Assembly (NCBI GenBank): GCA_963556495.2 | Contig: OY747702.1 | Span: 47,461,786-47,525,785, forward strand | Length of the DNA stretch: 64,000 nt | DNA from: Valencia hispanica | Taxonomy: Eukaryota; Chordata; Actinopteri; Cyprinodontiformes; Valenciidae | Direction of reading: 5' to 3' | In this document: one piece after another, positions 34,686 to 46,713 of the stretch | Layout of the letters: each line of letters opens with the position of its first letter | Position numbering within the stretch: the stretch's first letter is position 1 | Position numbers and translations under genes: made by a program | The notes under the pieces: generated by a model | Databases searched by the model: none | What the model saw: only the letters and a program-made list of their open reading frames with translations | What the model was told of the DNA's origin: nothing

Positions 34686-35736
34686 TATGTTAGTGGAAAA
34701 CATAATCCTATTTTAAGAAATCCATTTTATTTATTTTAAAATCACCAGTTGCTGAATTATTTGTACCTCTACCAATCCTTTGACCACAAATGTAACTATT
34801 CCTTTGCTTTAGATTTATAATTAGTTTTTGTAAGCTAACCAGAATTTTTAGGAACTAATCTACAGTAATCTATTACTTTTAACTTCCCTGAAATAGGAGT
34901 GAGTTATTACACAGAGGCTCATTTCTTTTAGTATTTGGCCACAAGAGGACCCATTCAGTATGTATCTTGCCAGAACAACATAGAGCACAAAATAGTAAGG
35001 GAAGTATTAAAAAAATCTCTTAAAATCCCTGTTAGAATTCTGTAGTTAGTGTTCCATCTTTCATCAAGTCTCCAGTTTATTGTTAAGGAGTGGTAGTGAA
35101 AAATATTTTCTGTCTCACCTTTACAAATGTAAACAAGTTGAGTTAGCTAAATTTCATAAGCATTTTAAATGGTGCTGTGGACACAGTGCGCATGAAGTGG
35201 AAAAGCACTTGAGACCCAGTGAAGACAGAAATGGCTGACCCAATCCAAAATCAACCTTCCATGGCCATCGGAGTCTTTAGAATTAAATCCTATGTTGGAA
35301 ACTGTTATAGAAGAAAATATCTGCTTCCTTTAAACAAGGATGAGGCTGAAGTCCTGATCTGCGTTTTTATTGTATTTTATTATGTTGATTGGCCATTCTT
35401 GTACAGGAGCCCAGCTGGGCAACGCTCAGTCTTCTGCACCATCTCAAGTCTGCCTCATGACTGTATAACTCCTCCTCCTCCAGCCCCACAATGTTATGTC
35501 TTCATGCTTAGTCTTTCAAGGTTAGCCAAACACTTCTCACTGCAACTAAAGGTAACGAGGTGATCTCTTATATGCCATATTCCCTAGATGCATTTACTAA
35601 AATGTAATTAATCAATTTATTCACATCACCTTGAAATATTTCCATTACAAAAGCTGTGGGGTAAGGTGAAGAGAGGAAATTATAACAAAGGACCTAGGAT
35701 GATGAATAATGTAAAAGGGTTGTCCAAAGATTAATC
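34686..35736. other. Unannotated DNA, no gene seen
   Basis: A 114-codon plus-strand frame (35219-35563) has no motif; it starts MKTEMADPIQNQPSMAIGVF and ends in low-complexity Pro. Probably chance. Confidence 0.45.
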
Positions 35737-35960
35737 CGGGGTCTACAACTCCATTTCCTAAGTGCCACTGTCCTGCAACTTTTTGATGCATCCCTGCTCC
35801 AACGCACCTCAATCAAAATACTGAATTATCTATTGGCATGTAAGCTAGTTTTGAAAATCCCTGGTCATTAGACATTCATGTATTTCAGGTGTGCTGGAGC
35901 ATGGATGCATTGAGAAGTTGCAGGACAGTGATGCTAGATGACCAAAGTTGCAGACCCCTG
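35737..35960. mobile_element. Palindromic MITE, hAT-like ends
   Basis: The left end (ccggggtctacaact) is inverted at the right end (agttgcagacccctg), and the similarity extends inward. The block cactgtcctgcaactttttg is mirrored by gaagttgcaggacagtg, and gatgcatccctgctcc by ggagcatggatgcat. About 224 bp, non-coding. The CAGGGGTCTGCAACT start is characteristic of fish hAT MITEs. A clean 8-bp duplication was not found. Confidence 0.8.
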
Positions 35961-37499
35961 CTCTATGCTCTATGTTGTTATGGCAGAAAACGAAGGGAAG
36001 TTTCACTGTAGAAAGGGGATAGTCCAAAGGTTTAACAGCAAAAAGTACCCATTATTGTGCCAATTATCATTTTTGTAAATATAATGTGTTCTTAGAGATG
36101 GATTGTCTCCACTAAAATCCATTAATATCAAAGAATTTTTGTAAAATTTCTATTTGAGATTATGCAACTAAATAAGATTTATTTCAAGGCTTTTCACACA
36201 TCTTTATCCAGGCTGCCAGTAAATGTGGTTGGCACTGTAAAGTACAAAAATACAGATTAACAGTCTTGGCCACAATGATAGCAGCTAACTATCATCAGCT
36301 CCTAATAATACACATATTTCTTATACCCTGCGAGCACAGTGGTACAATGTCCCAAACATTTTAGACATATTTTTGTGTGTGAAAGGTAGCAATAGACGCA
36401 TTACTTTAGTTGCACATTTTTCAACTTGGGACAGCAAAGAAGATTCTGAGGTCAGGGTTAGTGAGGTTTCTGTGTTTTTTTTTTTTTTACCTCATTCTAC
36501 TCCTCTTGTCTGCCTCTTTATCCAGCTTCAGGGTTAAAGAGTGTTGTTGAAGCAACAGGAAACCTGTGATAGCCGATTAACAATAGGTTAGCGCTAACAG
36601 TTTCATTTCCTCTTTCTCTCTGTGTGAGTTTGTCACAGAGTCAAATGTTCAAGCTCCTATGCTGTTTGAATCATTGTCTTAGGAACAAATCCCAGGCTAA
36701 ATAACATTAATTTACTTTAAGCTCTTCAATCACGCAGCTTGAAATGCAGAAGTTGGAACTGTATATGTGTTTATTTTCTTTATAATTTGTTGTAAATTGT
36801 CAAAATAGCTCAGAATAGTACATGATAAAAGTGCTTTCAGTTTTACATGTGTAGTTCAAAATTTTGAGTTTCTTTTAGATTTGTTTTGTTTCCTGTGTTG
36901 TCGGAATATATCTCTGTAATGTGTGATCTAAATCTTGAGCATACAGCTTTTTGTGAGCAAACAGCGGCACACGAGGACACACACACTGAATGATCTTAAT
37001 CCTTTTTGATTTCTGCCATGATGCCAAATTTGCACAGCTGTGAAAAAAAAAGAGTTGTGAACGCTCGTAGAACTGCTGCAGCTGTAATGTAAGGGCCATG
37101 AATAGTTCATTGCGGTTCTCTTGAAGGCAGCTGCATACCTTGCTGCCGCTTAAATATTGCTTGGCTCTACAGTGGGATCCCATCCAAAATTACATAACGC
37201 ATTAGATTTGTGTGCTGCCTGCCAATACGGGAGCATAATGGAGCTCACACTGAATAAAATTTGTTCTTTCACATATGCCTACGCACACACAAACATTCTG
37301 TGTAAGTGCACAGTACACAAATATGCTTATAATGCATCCATTTCAGTAGCAAGGACCACGCCAAAACAATCTGAGTTTACTGGTTTATTTAAAGAGAAGA
37401 GAGGCTGAATCAGAAGATTGAGCTTTAGTCAGTGCTTAGGGGCTAAGAAGGACTTAGAGTGGGGCTTCTGTCTTGGTGGACCAACACATGGGCCTCCTG
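35961..37499. other. Unannotated DNA, no gene seen
   Basis: Includes a T tract at 36474-36489. Frames of about 100 codons on the minus strand at 36875-37183 carry no domain. No repeat recognised. Confidence 0.5.
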
Positions 37500-38530
37500 G
37501 AAGACACTAAATTCTGTACTTGGTCCAACTCTTTTCACAATCTACACACTTCCCCTTGGTTGTGTCGTCAGCAGGCATGGAATTCACTATCTTTGCTATG
37601 CTGACGACACACAACTCTGTTTGCACATCACTCCCTCCGGGTCCCTCTTCACCCCCATCTCCCGCCTAACCTCCTGCCTGGAGGAGATCGGGGCTTGGAT
37701 GAGTCAAAACTTTCTGCAGCTGAATGGCTCCAAAACAGAAGCCATTCAAACTGGAACGGCTCACCAACTCCACTCTTCTCCCATCACCTGTTTCATTCTT
37801 TGGCCACACAATTCCCCTCTCTCGCTCTGTTACTAATCTTGGGGTCAAGTTTGACCCCTACCTTTCATTTGACAATCATGTCACCTCCATCTGCAAAACC
37901 TAATTTTTCCACCTCCAAAACATTTCTAGACCGCGCTCCTCTCTCTCCCTTCCAGCTGCGGAAAAGCTCTTCCACGCCTTTTTCTCCTCCAGGCTGGACT
38001 ACTGTAACGCACTTCTGTTCAGGATCCCTTGCAGGAGCCTTCAAAAGCTCCAGTTTGTCCAGAACAGTGCTGCCAGGGTCCTGGTGAGGGTGCGGAAACA
38101 AGAGCACATTAACCCCATCCTCCAATCTCTTCACTGGCTCCCTATTCACCTCCGCATAAAATACAAGATCCTCCTGCACACCCACCACTGTCTGTGGTGT
38201 GGCCCCCACATTCCTCACTGACTTCCTCACCCCACACACCTTTACCTGGAAAAGGGCTGGCCAACAGCACTGCCTGGTCACGGCTCAAAACCATGGGCGA
38301 CAGAGCCTTCAAATTTACCGCTCCCCGTATGTGGAATGCTCTCCCAGACCACCTCAGAGCCCCCCAGGCGGTGGATGCTTTGAAAAAAGAACTGAAAACA
38401 TTTCTTCTTAAAAAAGCATATTTTTGGTTTGTCTGTTAACCTGTTTTTACCTGTTTTAACCTATTTAACCTTTGTAGCATTTTGAGATTTGATTTCAAAT
38501 GTACAGTGTGTTATAAATAAAATTCATTAT
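37500..38530 (+). mobile_element. L2-like LINE fragment (second subfamily)
   Basis: A 5'-truncated LINE: RT motif B onward and a 3' untranslated region ending cagtgtgttataaataaaat with an ATT tail at about 38522-38540. It differs from the copy at 32840 in sequence and in tail, so it represents another L2-type subfamily. Several frame changes. Possible parent of none of the other fragments here. Confidence 0.78.
37509..38430 (+). pseudogene. L2-like reverse transcriptase fragment
   Basis: The frame from 37459 reads [18 protein letters not shown], then [12 protein letters not shown] (motif C, both Asp present), then [20 protein letters not shown] (motif D region). Later segments in other registers give FHAFFSSRLDYCNALLFRIP, LQFVQNSAARVLVRVRKQEH and, in 38194-38439, MGDRAFKFTAPRMWNALPDH and the C-terminal end LKTFLLKKAYF. 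Motif A is missing because of the 5' truncation. At least three frame changes. Confidence 0.8.
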
Positions 38531-38693
38531 TATTATTACTACAATTAAATTAAACAATGCAGGTCTAGAAGACAACAAGGATAGGTGCGGATAGAAAAAA
38601 GAGATTGGATGAGGAAAGACTAAGTGAATAAGGGAGAAAATAAGGGGTGTCAAGACCATAAAAGAAGAGTGCTGCATGGGTTAGCCATCATAG

Positions 38694-39208
38694 AATGGCT
38701 TTTACTAGAACCAGGAAAGTAGAGCACATCACCCCAGTTCTAAAGTTCTTACACTGGCTCCCTGTAGCTCAGAGAATATATTTCAAAATACTTTTACTAG
38801 TTTATAAATCAGTGAAAGGCTCAGCACCAAAGTATGTTGAAGATCTACTGTTACTATACCAACCCAACAGAACTCTCAGGTCCTCTAATTCCAGTCTACT
38901 CAACATCCCTAGAATTAGAACCAAATATGGAGAAGCAGTTTTCAGTTTCTATGCCCTTCTAATCTGGAACAAACTTCCAGAGTTCTTTTAAATCACAACT
39001 AAAAACTTATCTGTTTAGAGCTGCCTTTGAGTAATGCTTTGATGTATCATGTTTTGTGTATGCTTCTAGCTTTTTCTTGTTTTTACTTTAAATGCTTTGT
39101 CTGTGTTTAACTGCTATTTTTAATTTAAACCTTAATCATGTAAAGCACCTTGAATTACCTTGTTGTTGAAAGTGTGCTATACAAAAAAATAGTCTTGCCT
39201 TGCCTTTA
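38694..39208 (+). mobile_element. L2 3'-end fragment
   Basis: Begins within FTRTRKVEHITPVLKFLHWL, which is nearly identical to the C-terminal part of the 32840 copy, continues through a 98-codon frame to 38991 and then, after an indel, to the end of the ORF near 39035. The 3' untranslated region again ends catgtaaagcaccttgaatt, gctatacaaaa and ttgcc repeats. This is the same subfamily as 32840-34685, more severely 5'-truncated. Confidence 0.85.
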
Positions 39209-39284
39209 TTTAAGAGTATGAGAGTTAGGAATAAACATGAATACCATGTAACCCTAATCATTACACTTCAGAATTAGGAAATAC

Positions 39285-39385
39285 TTTGTGTTGATCTATC
39301 ACATAAAATCCTGATAAAATACATTAAAAGTGACAAAATGTAAAAAATTCAAGGGGTATGAATACCCTTGCAAGACACTGTTGAT
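39285..39385. mobile_element. Tc1-like family B end fragment
   Basis: About 100 bp: gttgatctatcacataaaat, then attcaaggggtatgaatacc and cttgcaagacac, matching the outer end of the family B terminal repeat. Confidence 0.65.
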
Positions 39386-39948
39386 AGCATCTGTCAAATA
39401 CTTTTTACTTAATCCAAAGGATTCACCAAGCACATTATAAGAAATTATTAGAGTTAAAAGAACTTTGGCAACCAGTAATTCTGTCTGTACAGTAAATATT
39501 TGGGTTTATAGACCACTAGAATATCAATAAAAAAGTAATTGCTCTGCACCACGAAAACACGCATTGGACACTGAGCTGACAAAACCTGAGACGACAACCT
39601 TCCAATATAGCAAAGATCTCAAGTGGGGGCAATAAGGAAAGTCAGCATTATAGTCAGTCCATAGTTAGCTATTACCTGGGGAGACGCTTTATAATGTTTT
39701 CCTAAATGCCTCTTTCAAAGCAGAATCCCAGCTGAGCGCTGAACATTTTAATTGAAAAGAAAAGAGTTGTTGGAAAATTAACTGCTTTGTCTCTGTCACA
39801 ACTGACTGCTTGATGTTGTTACTTTTCTTAGCAGATATAATAAACATAAGCAGCAATGCCGATGTTGCGAGGAAGAATATGAAAGTAATCTGCAATAAAT
39901 TTCATGTATAGTTGTTATACTCTGTTTTTCTGCAACAATTTGAGGGAG

Positions 39949-39987
<39 letters not shown>

Positions 39988-40539
39988 AATCTAGGAGAAC
40001 AATGTTGGAATATCTCTGCAGAAAAAAAAAGAAGTTATATATATATATATAGCTCCCTTGGCGAAGGTCTGCACACTCCGAGTGCTTTTCCAGTTGAATA
40101 TAGACAGCTTCAGGTGTCAAATGTACCATACCAAATAGTCTGTGCCATCTTCGACCTGCTATCCTATGTTAATTTTAATTTTGTTATGGTTGCGGAAAAT
40201 ATGTAGCCCACTTAGACTCACAACATTAATTTTTTATGTCCCAATCCACTTCAACATCAGCAATATATGTTTAAAATGTTGGTAGCGGTAATGCACCACA
40301 TTGCTGTGTGTCAACCGCAGAACAATGCTAGCCCAGGCTACCGCTAACACCCTTGTTGGTTGAGAGGAAAACACAAAAAAGAATGTCGGATATGTGCTCA
40401 GACATGTGAAACCAGGATGTGTTCCAGGATGTACACAGAGCTTCTAGCTTCAGGCAGCTTCATATATGGGAATTAATTAATTTAATTAACTAATAAAGTG
40501 CGTTTCAACTGTGTTTGTCATGCAATTACTGATTTTTTT
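39386..40539. other. Unannotated DNA with TA microsatellites
   Basis: Includes TA repeats at 39951-39983 and 40036-40052. Between 40052 and 40085 is a short piece (gctcccttggcgaaggtctg and the following cactccgagtgc) related in inverse to the element end at 47072-47108. No gene recognised. Confidence 0.5.
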
Positions 40540-41155
40540 TTTTATTACTACAAATCAGAAGTCGCATGTATGACATCACATGGCTAACATTAGCTAGCAC
40601 TTGAAATACTCACCGAGACCTTTTAGAGCTTGTCCGCATGCTGGCTCTCACTCAACTGACACGGCATAGCTGCCACTTTATATATGACCAGATTCATAAT
40701 GGTTTCTCCATGTTTAATGCTCCTTCCTTTGTCCTGGAAGAAGGATGTGAAGCTTGCTAAACTCACTGACATTTTTCTTCCTCTTCTTCAGTTGTAGTCC
40801 ACTGCTTGTTTTCACACAAAACCTAAAGTAACTTTTGCCGCCTGTCAAAAATTAGCGCTTTCTTGACATTAAAATGTGTCTTTAAAATTCACAGACATGT
40901 TAAATTCATGGAAAATTTCAAACTGGATCGGAAAATAACTTTTCACTCCATTGACTTTCAATCATTTTTTGAAAGTAGGGGACCCATGGACCAAAAGAAG
41001 ATGGGCGTGACTCAGGCTCCCCATACCCATCACGGTAAACTGGCTAATCAGCGGGAACCTCATTTGATATTCATGTCCATGCCAAGTGGGCGGGGAAAAC
41101 CAGTCTTTCCATTGTAGGGAACATTTCCAGTTGTCAAAAAATTTTGTTCTAGAAC
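40540..41155. repeat. Unclassified interspersed repeat
   Basis: The part from 40908 to 41025 (aaatttcaaactggatcgga through gtaggggacccatgg) reappears, diverged, at 54548-54665, so at least that part is repeated. The end near 41155 (gaacccctttaa) could be a transposon terminus next to TTAA-like sequence, but no matching left end was found. No coding sequence recognised. Confidence 0.5.
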
Positions 41156-41978
41156 CCCTTTAAAAATTATGCAGGAATAGAGACAAATATTTTTGCCTTG
41201 TTCCACTATAATGGGAAAAGAGTATGCCAAGAAAAGGAGACACTTTCAATGACATTTTTAATTCGTCTTTTTTTTTGGTTGGAGCATTGAATATGTTAAT
41301 TTGCCTTACATTATATTTATATTTAAAATCCCCCATAAAAGGATTTTATTATCAAAGCTAAGATAAGACCAGCAATAAGGTATATTATGACTTTACAGAT
41401 ATTACAAACAACATTAAGGATTATAAGACTGAGAAATTAAATACTGAAGGTATGTCAGCAAATACTTTGATAAAGCTAATAAAACTGACTTTTCAAGGGA
41501 AATATTGAACATTTTTGTGATAGAATCTCTGCTGTTGAGACATTATCAGTGTGAAAAGACGCTACAACACCTCTTACACTCCAAGGGTTAAAGGGTGAAT
41601 GTAAAGAGTTTATGCATTTCTTGAGATACCTCCTGGGGCACTCCAGATAGCCTTTCTAAATGTTTACCCTTAACGTATTTTAAGCATAAATGTGAAATGT
41701 ATTGATGAGAGTTAGAAACTTCCTAAAGTTGAATGGATCTAAATGCTGAAATTTTAGGCATCCTTAAAGAAATGTGACAGTAGAGTCAAATAATTTTAGA
41801 TTTACAATGTACAATTTGCAACTGCAATATTCAACATACAGTATACAACTGACATTTAAGATAGATTATTCATCATCCATTTAAGCAGCTTTTCAGTTCA
41901 TAAATACAGATTACTAATTTTAATTTTAATTTTAGTGTTCAAAGAAGCATAATTTGTTGTTCTTTCTTATTCTTAAAT
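41156..41978. other. Unannotated AT-rich DNA (insertion target of Rex3)
   Basis: Nothing recognised. The Rex3 element is inserted at the right edge. Confidence 0.5.
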
Positions 41979-42148
41979 GATTTACTAATACCTCCTCCCT
42001 GGGCTGCCACCTTATCGTGGTGGAGGGGTTTGAGTGTCCCAATGATCCTAGGAGCTATGTTGTCGGGGGCTTTTGCTCCTGGTAGGGTCACCCATGGCAA
42101 TTTGGTTCTAGGTGAGGGATCAGACAAAGTGCAGCCCAAAAGACCCCT

Positions 42149-44995
42149 ATGAAGAAAACGACAGATGGACTCAGTGTTCCCTCGCCCGGACGCGGGTCAC
42201 CGGGGCCCCCCTCTGGAGCCAGGCCTGGGGGTGGGGCACGTTGGCGAGCGCCTGGTGGCCGGGCCTTTACCCATGGGGCCCGGTCGGGCTTAGCCCGAAG
42301 AGGTAACATGGGCCCCCCTTCCCATGAGCTCACCACCTGTGGGAGGGGCCATAGGGGTCGGGTGCTGTGCAGGATGGGCGGCGGCCAAAGGCGGGGACCT
42401 TGGCGGTCCGATCCTCGGCTGCAGAAGCTGGCTCTCGGGACGTGGAACGTCACCTCTCTGGTGGGGAAGGAGCCGGAGCTGGTGTGCGAAGTTGAGAGGT
42501 TCCGACTGGACATCGTCGGACTCACCTCGGCGCACGGCTCTGGCTCTGGAACCCGTCTCCTCGAGAGAGGTTGGACTCTCTTCCACTCTGGGGTTGCCCC
42601 CGCTGAGAGGCGCCGAGCTGGGGTGGGCATACTTGTTGCCCCCCATCTCGGCGCCTGTACGTTGGGGTTTACCCCGGTGAACGAGAGGGTAGCCTCCCTC
42701 CGCCTTCGGGTGGGGGGATGGGTCCTGACTGTTGTTTGTGCTTACGCGCCAAACAGCAGATTAGATTACCCACCCTTCTTGGAGTCTTTGGAAGGGGTGC
42801 TGGAGAGTGCTCCTCCTGGGGACTCCCTTGTTCTGCTGGGGGACTTCAACGCTCACGTGGGCAATGACAGTGAGACCTGGAGGGGTGTGGTTGGGCGGAA
42901 TGGCCCCCCCGATCTAAACCCGAGTGGTGTCTTGTTATTGGACTTCTGTGCTCGTCATGGATTGTCCATAACAAACACCATGTTCAAGCATAAAGGTGTC
43001 CATATGTGCACTTGGCACCAGGACACCTTAGGCCGCAGCTCAATGATCGACTTGGTTGTCGTCTCATCTGATCTGCGGCCGCATGTTTTGGACACTCGGG
43101 TGAAGAGAGGGGCAGAGCTCTCCACTGACCACTACCTGGTGGTGAGTCGGCTCCGATGGTGGGGGAGGACGCCGGACAGACCTGGAAGGCCTAAACGTGT
43201 TGTGAGGGTCTGCTGGGAACGTCTGGCAGAGTCTCCTGTCAGAAGGAGCTTTAACTCACACCTCCGGCAGAACTTTGAACACGTCCCGGGGGAGGCGGGG
43301 GACATCGAGTCCGAGTGGACCATGTCCCGCGCCTCCATTGCCGAGGCGGCTGACCGAAGCTGTGGCCGCAAGGTGGTCGGTGCCTGTCGCGGCGGCAACC
43401 CCCGAACCCGGTGGTGGACACCGGCGGTAAGGGATGCTGTCAGGCTGAAGAAGGAGTCCTACCGGGTCTTTTCGGCTGGTGGGACCCCTGAAGCAGCTGA
43501 TAGGTACCGACAAGCCAAGCGGGATGCGGCTCGGATGGTTGCTGAGGCAAAAACTCGGGCGTGGGAGGAGTTTGGAGAGACCATGGAAAACGACTTCCGT
43601 ACGGCTTCGAAGCGATTCTGGTCCACCATCCGGCGTCTCAGGGGGGGAAAGCGGTCTGCCACCAACACTGTTTACAGTGGGGATGGTGTGCTGCTGACCT
43701 CGACGCGGGACGTTTTGGGTCGGTGGATGGAATACTTCGAAGACCTCCTCAATCCCACCGGCACGCCTTCCAATCTGGAAGCAGGGTTTGGGGACTTGGG
43801 GTCGGGCTCTCCAATCTCTGGTGCCGAGGTCACCGAGGTCGTTAAAAAGCTCCTCGGTGGCAGGGCTCCGGGGGTGGATGAGATTCGACCGGAGTTCCTC
43901 AAGGCTCTGGATGTTGTGGGGCTGTGTTGGTTAACGCGGCTCTGCAATATTGCGTGGACATCGGGGGCAGTTCCCTTGGATTGGCAGACCGGGGTGGTGG
44001 TCCCCCTGTTTAAAAAGGGGGACCACAGGGTGTGTTCCAACTACAGGGGGATCACACTTCTGAGCCTCCCTGGTAAGGTCTATTCAGGGGTTCTGGAGAG
44101 GAGGGTCCGACGGATAGTCGAACCTCGGATCCAGGAGGAACAATGCGGTTTTCGTCCTGGCCGTGGAACACTGGACCAGCTCTACACCCTCAGCAGGGTC
44201 CTGGAGGGTGCGTGGGAGTTCGCCCAACCGGTCTACATGTGTTTTGTGGACTTGGAGAAGGCGTTCGACCGTGTCCCTCGGGGGGCCCTGTGGGGGGTGC
44301 TCCGGGAGTATGGGGTACCGGGCCCCTTGATACGGGCTGTTAGGTCCCTGTACGACCGGTGCCAGAGTTTGGTTCGCATTGCCGGCAGTAAGTCGGGCTT
44401 GTTTCCGGTGAGAGTTGGACTCCGCCAAGGTTGCCCTTTGTCACCGATCCTGTTCCTAACTTTTATGGACAGGATTTCTAGGCGCAGCCAAGGCGTTGCG
44501 GGGATCCGTTTTGGTGGCCTCAGGATCGGGTCTCTGCTTTTTGCAGATGATGTGGTCCTGTTGGCTTCATCGGAGCGTGATCTACAGCTTTCGCTGGAGC
44601 TGTTCGCAGCCGAGTGTGAAGCGGCTGGGATGAGAATCAGCACCTCCAAATCCGAGGCCATGGTCTTGAGCCGGAAAAGGGTGGGGTGCCTCCTCCGGGC
44701 CAGGGATGGGGTCCTTCCCCAAGTGGAGGAGTTTAAGTATCTGGGGGTCTTGTTCACGAATGAGGGAAAAATGGAGCGGGAGATCGATAGACGGATTGGT
44801 GGGGCATCTGCAGTTATGCGGCCGCTCTACCGGTCTGTCGTGGTGAAGAGAGAGCTGAGCCAAAAGGCGAAGCTCTCGATTTACCGGTCGATCTACGTTC
44901 CTACCCTCATCTATGGTCACGAACTCTGGGTGGTGACCGAAAGAACGAGATCACGGATACAAGCGGCTGAAATGAGTGTCTGGGCTCTCCCTTAG
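42149..44995 (+). CDS. Rex3 endonuclease-reverse transcriptase
   Basis: 948 codons. An apurinic-type endonuclease lies in about residues 90-335: TWNVT (98-102), CAYAPN, GDFN (231-234, catalytic Asp and Asn), SMIDLVVV and STDHY (325-329, Asp-His pair). Where relatives have a catalytic Glu after the first motif, this protein reads GLTSAHGSG, without Glu. Reverse transcriptase lies in about 590-860: [29 protein letters not shown] (699-707, motif A Asp), RQGCPLSP (759-766), FADD (798-801) and FKYLGVLF. It nicks target DNA and copies the element RNA there. The first Met at 42149 may not be the true start, since frame and composition extend upstream only briefly. The frame ends at 44995 because of an apparent short deletion, with the remaining C-terminus in another frame from 44976. 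Confidence 0.9.
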   Translation: MKKTTDGLSVPSPGRGSPGPPSGARPGGGARWRAPGGRAFTHGARSGLARRGNMGPPSHELTTCGRGHRGRVLCRMGGGQRRGPWRSDPRLQKLALGTWNVTSLVGKEPELVCEVERFRLDIVGLTSAHGSGSGTRLLERGWTLFHSGVAPAERRRAGVGILVAPHLGACTLGFTPVNERVASLRLRVGGWVLTVVCAYAPNSRLDYPPFLESLEGVLESAPPGDSLVLLGDFNAHVGNDSETWRGVVGRNGPPDLNPSGVLLLDFCARHGLSITNTMFKHKGVHMCTWHQDTLGRSSMIDLVVVSSDLRPHVLDTRVKRGAELSTDHYLVVSRLRWWGRTPDRPGRPKRVVRVCWERLAESPVRRSFNSHLRQNFEHVPGEAGDIESEWTMSRASIAEAADRSCGRKVVGACRGGNPRTRWWTPAVRDAVRLKKESYRVFSAGGTPEAADRYRQAKRDAARMVAEAKTRAWEEFGETMENDFRTASKRFWSTIRRLRGGKRSATNTVYSGDGVLLTSTRDVLGRWMEYFEDLLNPTGTPSNLEAGFGDLGSGSPISGAEVTEVVKKLLGGRAPGVDEIRPEFLKALDVVGLCWLTRLCNIAWTSGAVPLDWQTGVVVPLFKKGDHRVCSNYRGITLLSLPGKVYSGVLERRVRRIVEPRIQEEQCGFRPGRGTLDQLYTLSRVLEGAWEFAQPVYMCFVDLEKAFDRVPRGALWGVLREYGVPGPLIRAVRSLYDRCQSLVRIAGSKSGLFPVRVGLRQGCPLSPILFLTFMDRISRRSQGVAGIRFGGLRIGSLLFADDVVLLASSERDLQLSLELFAAECEAAGMRISTSKSEAMVLSRKRVGCLLRARDGVLPQVEEFKYLGVLFTNEGKMEREIDRRIGGASAVMRPLYRSVVVKRELSQKAKLSIYRSIYVPTLIYGHELWVVTERTRSRIQAAEMSVWALP

Positions 44996-45314
44996 AGATA
45001 GGGTGAGAAGCTCAGTCATCCGGAGGGGGCTCAGAGTAGAGCCGCTGCTTCTCCACATCGAGAGGAGTCAGTTGAGGTGGCTCGGGCATCTGGTCAGGAT
45101 GCCTCCTGGACGCCTCCCTGGTGAGGTGTTTCAGGCACGTCCCACCGGGAGGAGGCCCAGGGGAAGGCCCAGGACACGCTGGAGGGACTATGTTTCTCGG
45201 CTGGCCTGGGAGCGCGTTGGGGTTCCTCCCGAGGAGCTGGAACAAGTGGCTGGGGAGAGGGAAGTCTGGGTCTCTTTGCTTAGGCTGCTGCCCCCGCGAC
45301 CCGACCCCGGATAA
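44976..45314 (+). pseudogene. Rex3 ORF C-terminus, out of frame
   Basis: The continuation of the Rex3 ORF after the break, including [47 protein letters not shown] and a final LLPPRPDPG. Rex3 copies I know of read straight through here. The join at about 44975 lacks roughly 14 bases compared with that expectation, which would give the shift (inferred from memory of the family, not from an alignment). The segment is otherwise undamaged, so the break is probably young. Confidence 0.85.
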
Positions 45315-45324
45315 GCGGAAGAAA

Positions 45325-45398
45325 ATGGATGGATGGATGGATGGATGGATGGATGGATGGATGGATGGATGGATGGATGGATGGATGGATGGATGGAT
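45325..45398 (+). repeat. (GGAT)n microsatellite, Rex3 tail
   Basis: A perfect tetranucleotide array forming the 3' tail of Rex3 directly before the target duplication. Confidence 0.95.
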
Positions 45399-45408
45399 TT
45401 ACTAATAC

Positions 45409-46517
45409 AAATCTGTTTAAATTTACATTAGATGGATTAGCCGGCGTATTAACCAGGATCATAAACTTTATACAAAATTGTGAGAGCTGAGAAAATATAT
45501 TATGGCTTGAAATACAATTGTTAATTTTGTAATCCAATACATTTTCTGCAGTTGCAAGGGCAGAAGCTGAACAACCTGCTTTAAGTATGAACAATAAAAT
45601 GGATAAGTGGCCGTTCTCATGTCAGAGTTTTCTCAGAAACACTCCACATTAAGCAGGCCATTAGATTACCATTGTTCCCAGACTCTGTACTAAAAGCATA
45701 TTGATTGTGGTGAAAAACCATAAAAAAAGGCATGCATCCCGTCAAACAGGAACTAACCTATATCTAGCCGTCATACCTTCCAACATGATGAAGCCAGAAC
45801 AGAGAAAAAAGTTTGTTGGCTTTTTTACACACAATTAATGTAATTTATGGGCTGATGTGAAATAAATATAAAAAACACAAATAAGCACAAAAATAAAGAA
45901 TTGTTCTCATTCTTTAAAAAAAATATCTTCTGCTCTGTAAAGTTCTTGTAAGGACTGATTTAACAAATTGGTAGTTCACACAAAATCCTTTCCTCTTCTA
46001 TATCTAGCAAAATATGTTTTATACATTAACTTGGTTGTTGGAGTAGGGCCATGCCTTGTGCACATTTTCAAATAGGCAATCAATTTATGCTCAGCTCAAT
46101 TCAACTGTTTGTCATGTTCTTACAACTCCCACGCTGCCTCAGTCATTCACCTTGTATTCCCTCATCCCTACCTGTTTCAGTCCTATTTCTCCTTATCTTC
46201 TCATACATCCATTGGACACATTTCTTCTTTTTCACTCTAGTTGGTGTCTGAGGGTCTTTAATCTGGTTTCCTGAGGCCAAACCACCACTCTGAGGCTAAA
46301 TCTCTGAAACAAGCAGCAAATCTCGCCAGATGATTCAATCGAAAATACAAAATTCCTCTTCTCCTACAATATCCATTATTCTCTCCAATCAATCTTTCTT
46401 TTCACATTCCAGTTAATGGTTGAGAAAGCAGAACCACCTTGGATAGATCTGTCATAGGGTTAACACAGATAAATACAAAACCAACAACTATTCATCTACC
46501 TACCCATGTCCCAGGGC
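45409..46517. other. Unannotated DNA, no gene seen
   Basis: AT-rich. Two overlapping frames of 66 and 72 codons near 46051-46274 have no motif. Confidence 0.5.
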
Positions 46518-46593
46518 ATTATGCGAATGGCTAGTGGCTACGTCATCGAAGCCGAAAACGTCACTTCCGTGTCCAAACCAAATCGCGGTAGCA

Positions 46594-46713
46594 ATGGTGC
46601 AGTGCTGTGTCCCGTGTTGTAATTAAATAAATTATGCCAATAAAACGATATGTTACTGCAGCTTTCCTCTGGACGAAAACAAGAGGAGGAGATGGCTTAA
46701 ACTGATACAATAA
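46594..46713 (+). pseudogene. THAP-type zinc finger, broken
   Basis: MVQCCVPCCN, a TAA stop, then INYANKTICYCSFPLDENKR and RRWLKLIQ, another stop. The Cys pair at the start, the FPLDE segment and the Trp-containing helix (RRWLKLI) match the first half of a C2CH THAP domain. The second metal-binding pair (C-x2-H) is not found in frame. The first residue Met and position directly inside the element end suit a transposase N-terminus. Two stops make it non-functional. Confidence 0.6.

Larger units (their letters stand above)
41992..45395 (+). mobile_element. Rex3: Rex3 non-LTR retrotransposon, near full length
   Basis: A 3.4-kb GC-rich RTE-clade element in AT-rich surroundings. It is flanked by a target duplication gatttactaatac at 41979-41991 and 45396-45408 (the first base could belong to the tail). 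The 5' end reads ctcctccctgggctgccacc. One long ORF carries endonuclease and reverse transcriptase, followed by a short 3' region ending gataagcggaagaaaatgg and a GGAT array, the known Rex3 tail. The site used by standard Rex3 PCR primers is recognisable at 43982-44001. Full length and exact target duplication point to a fairly recent insertion. The ORF is interrupted only near its C-terminus. Confidence 0.95.

Noticed and set aside
42088..42646. Long minus-strand frames over Rex3
   Set aside because: They lie opposite the GC-rich Rex3 coding strand and are by-products of its codon composition.
45121..45405. Frame ending in repeated MDGW residues
   Set aside because: Translation of the Rex3 3' end and its GGAT tail.
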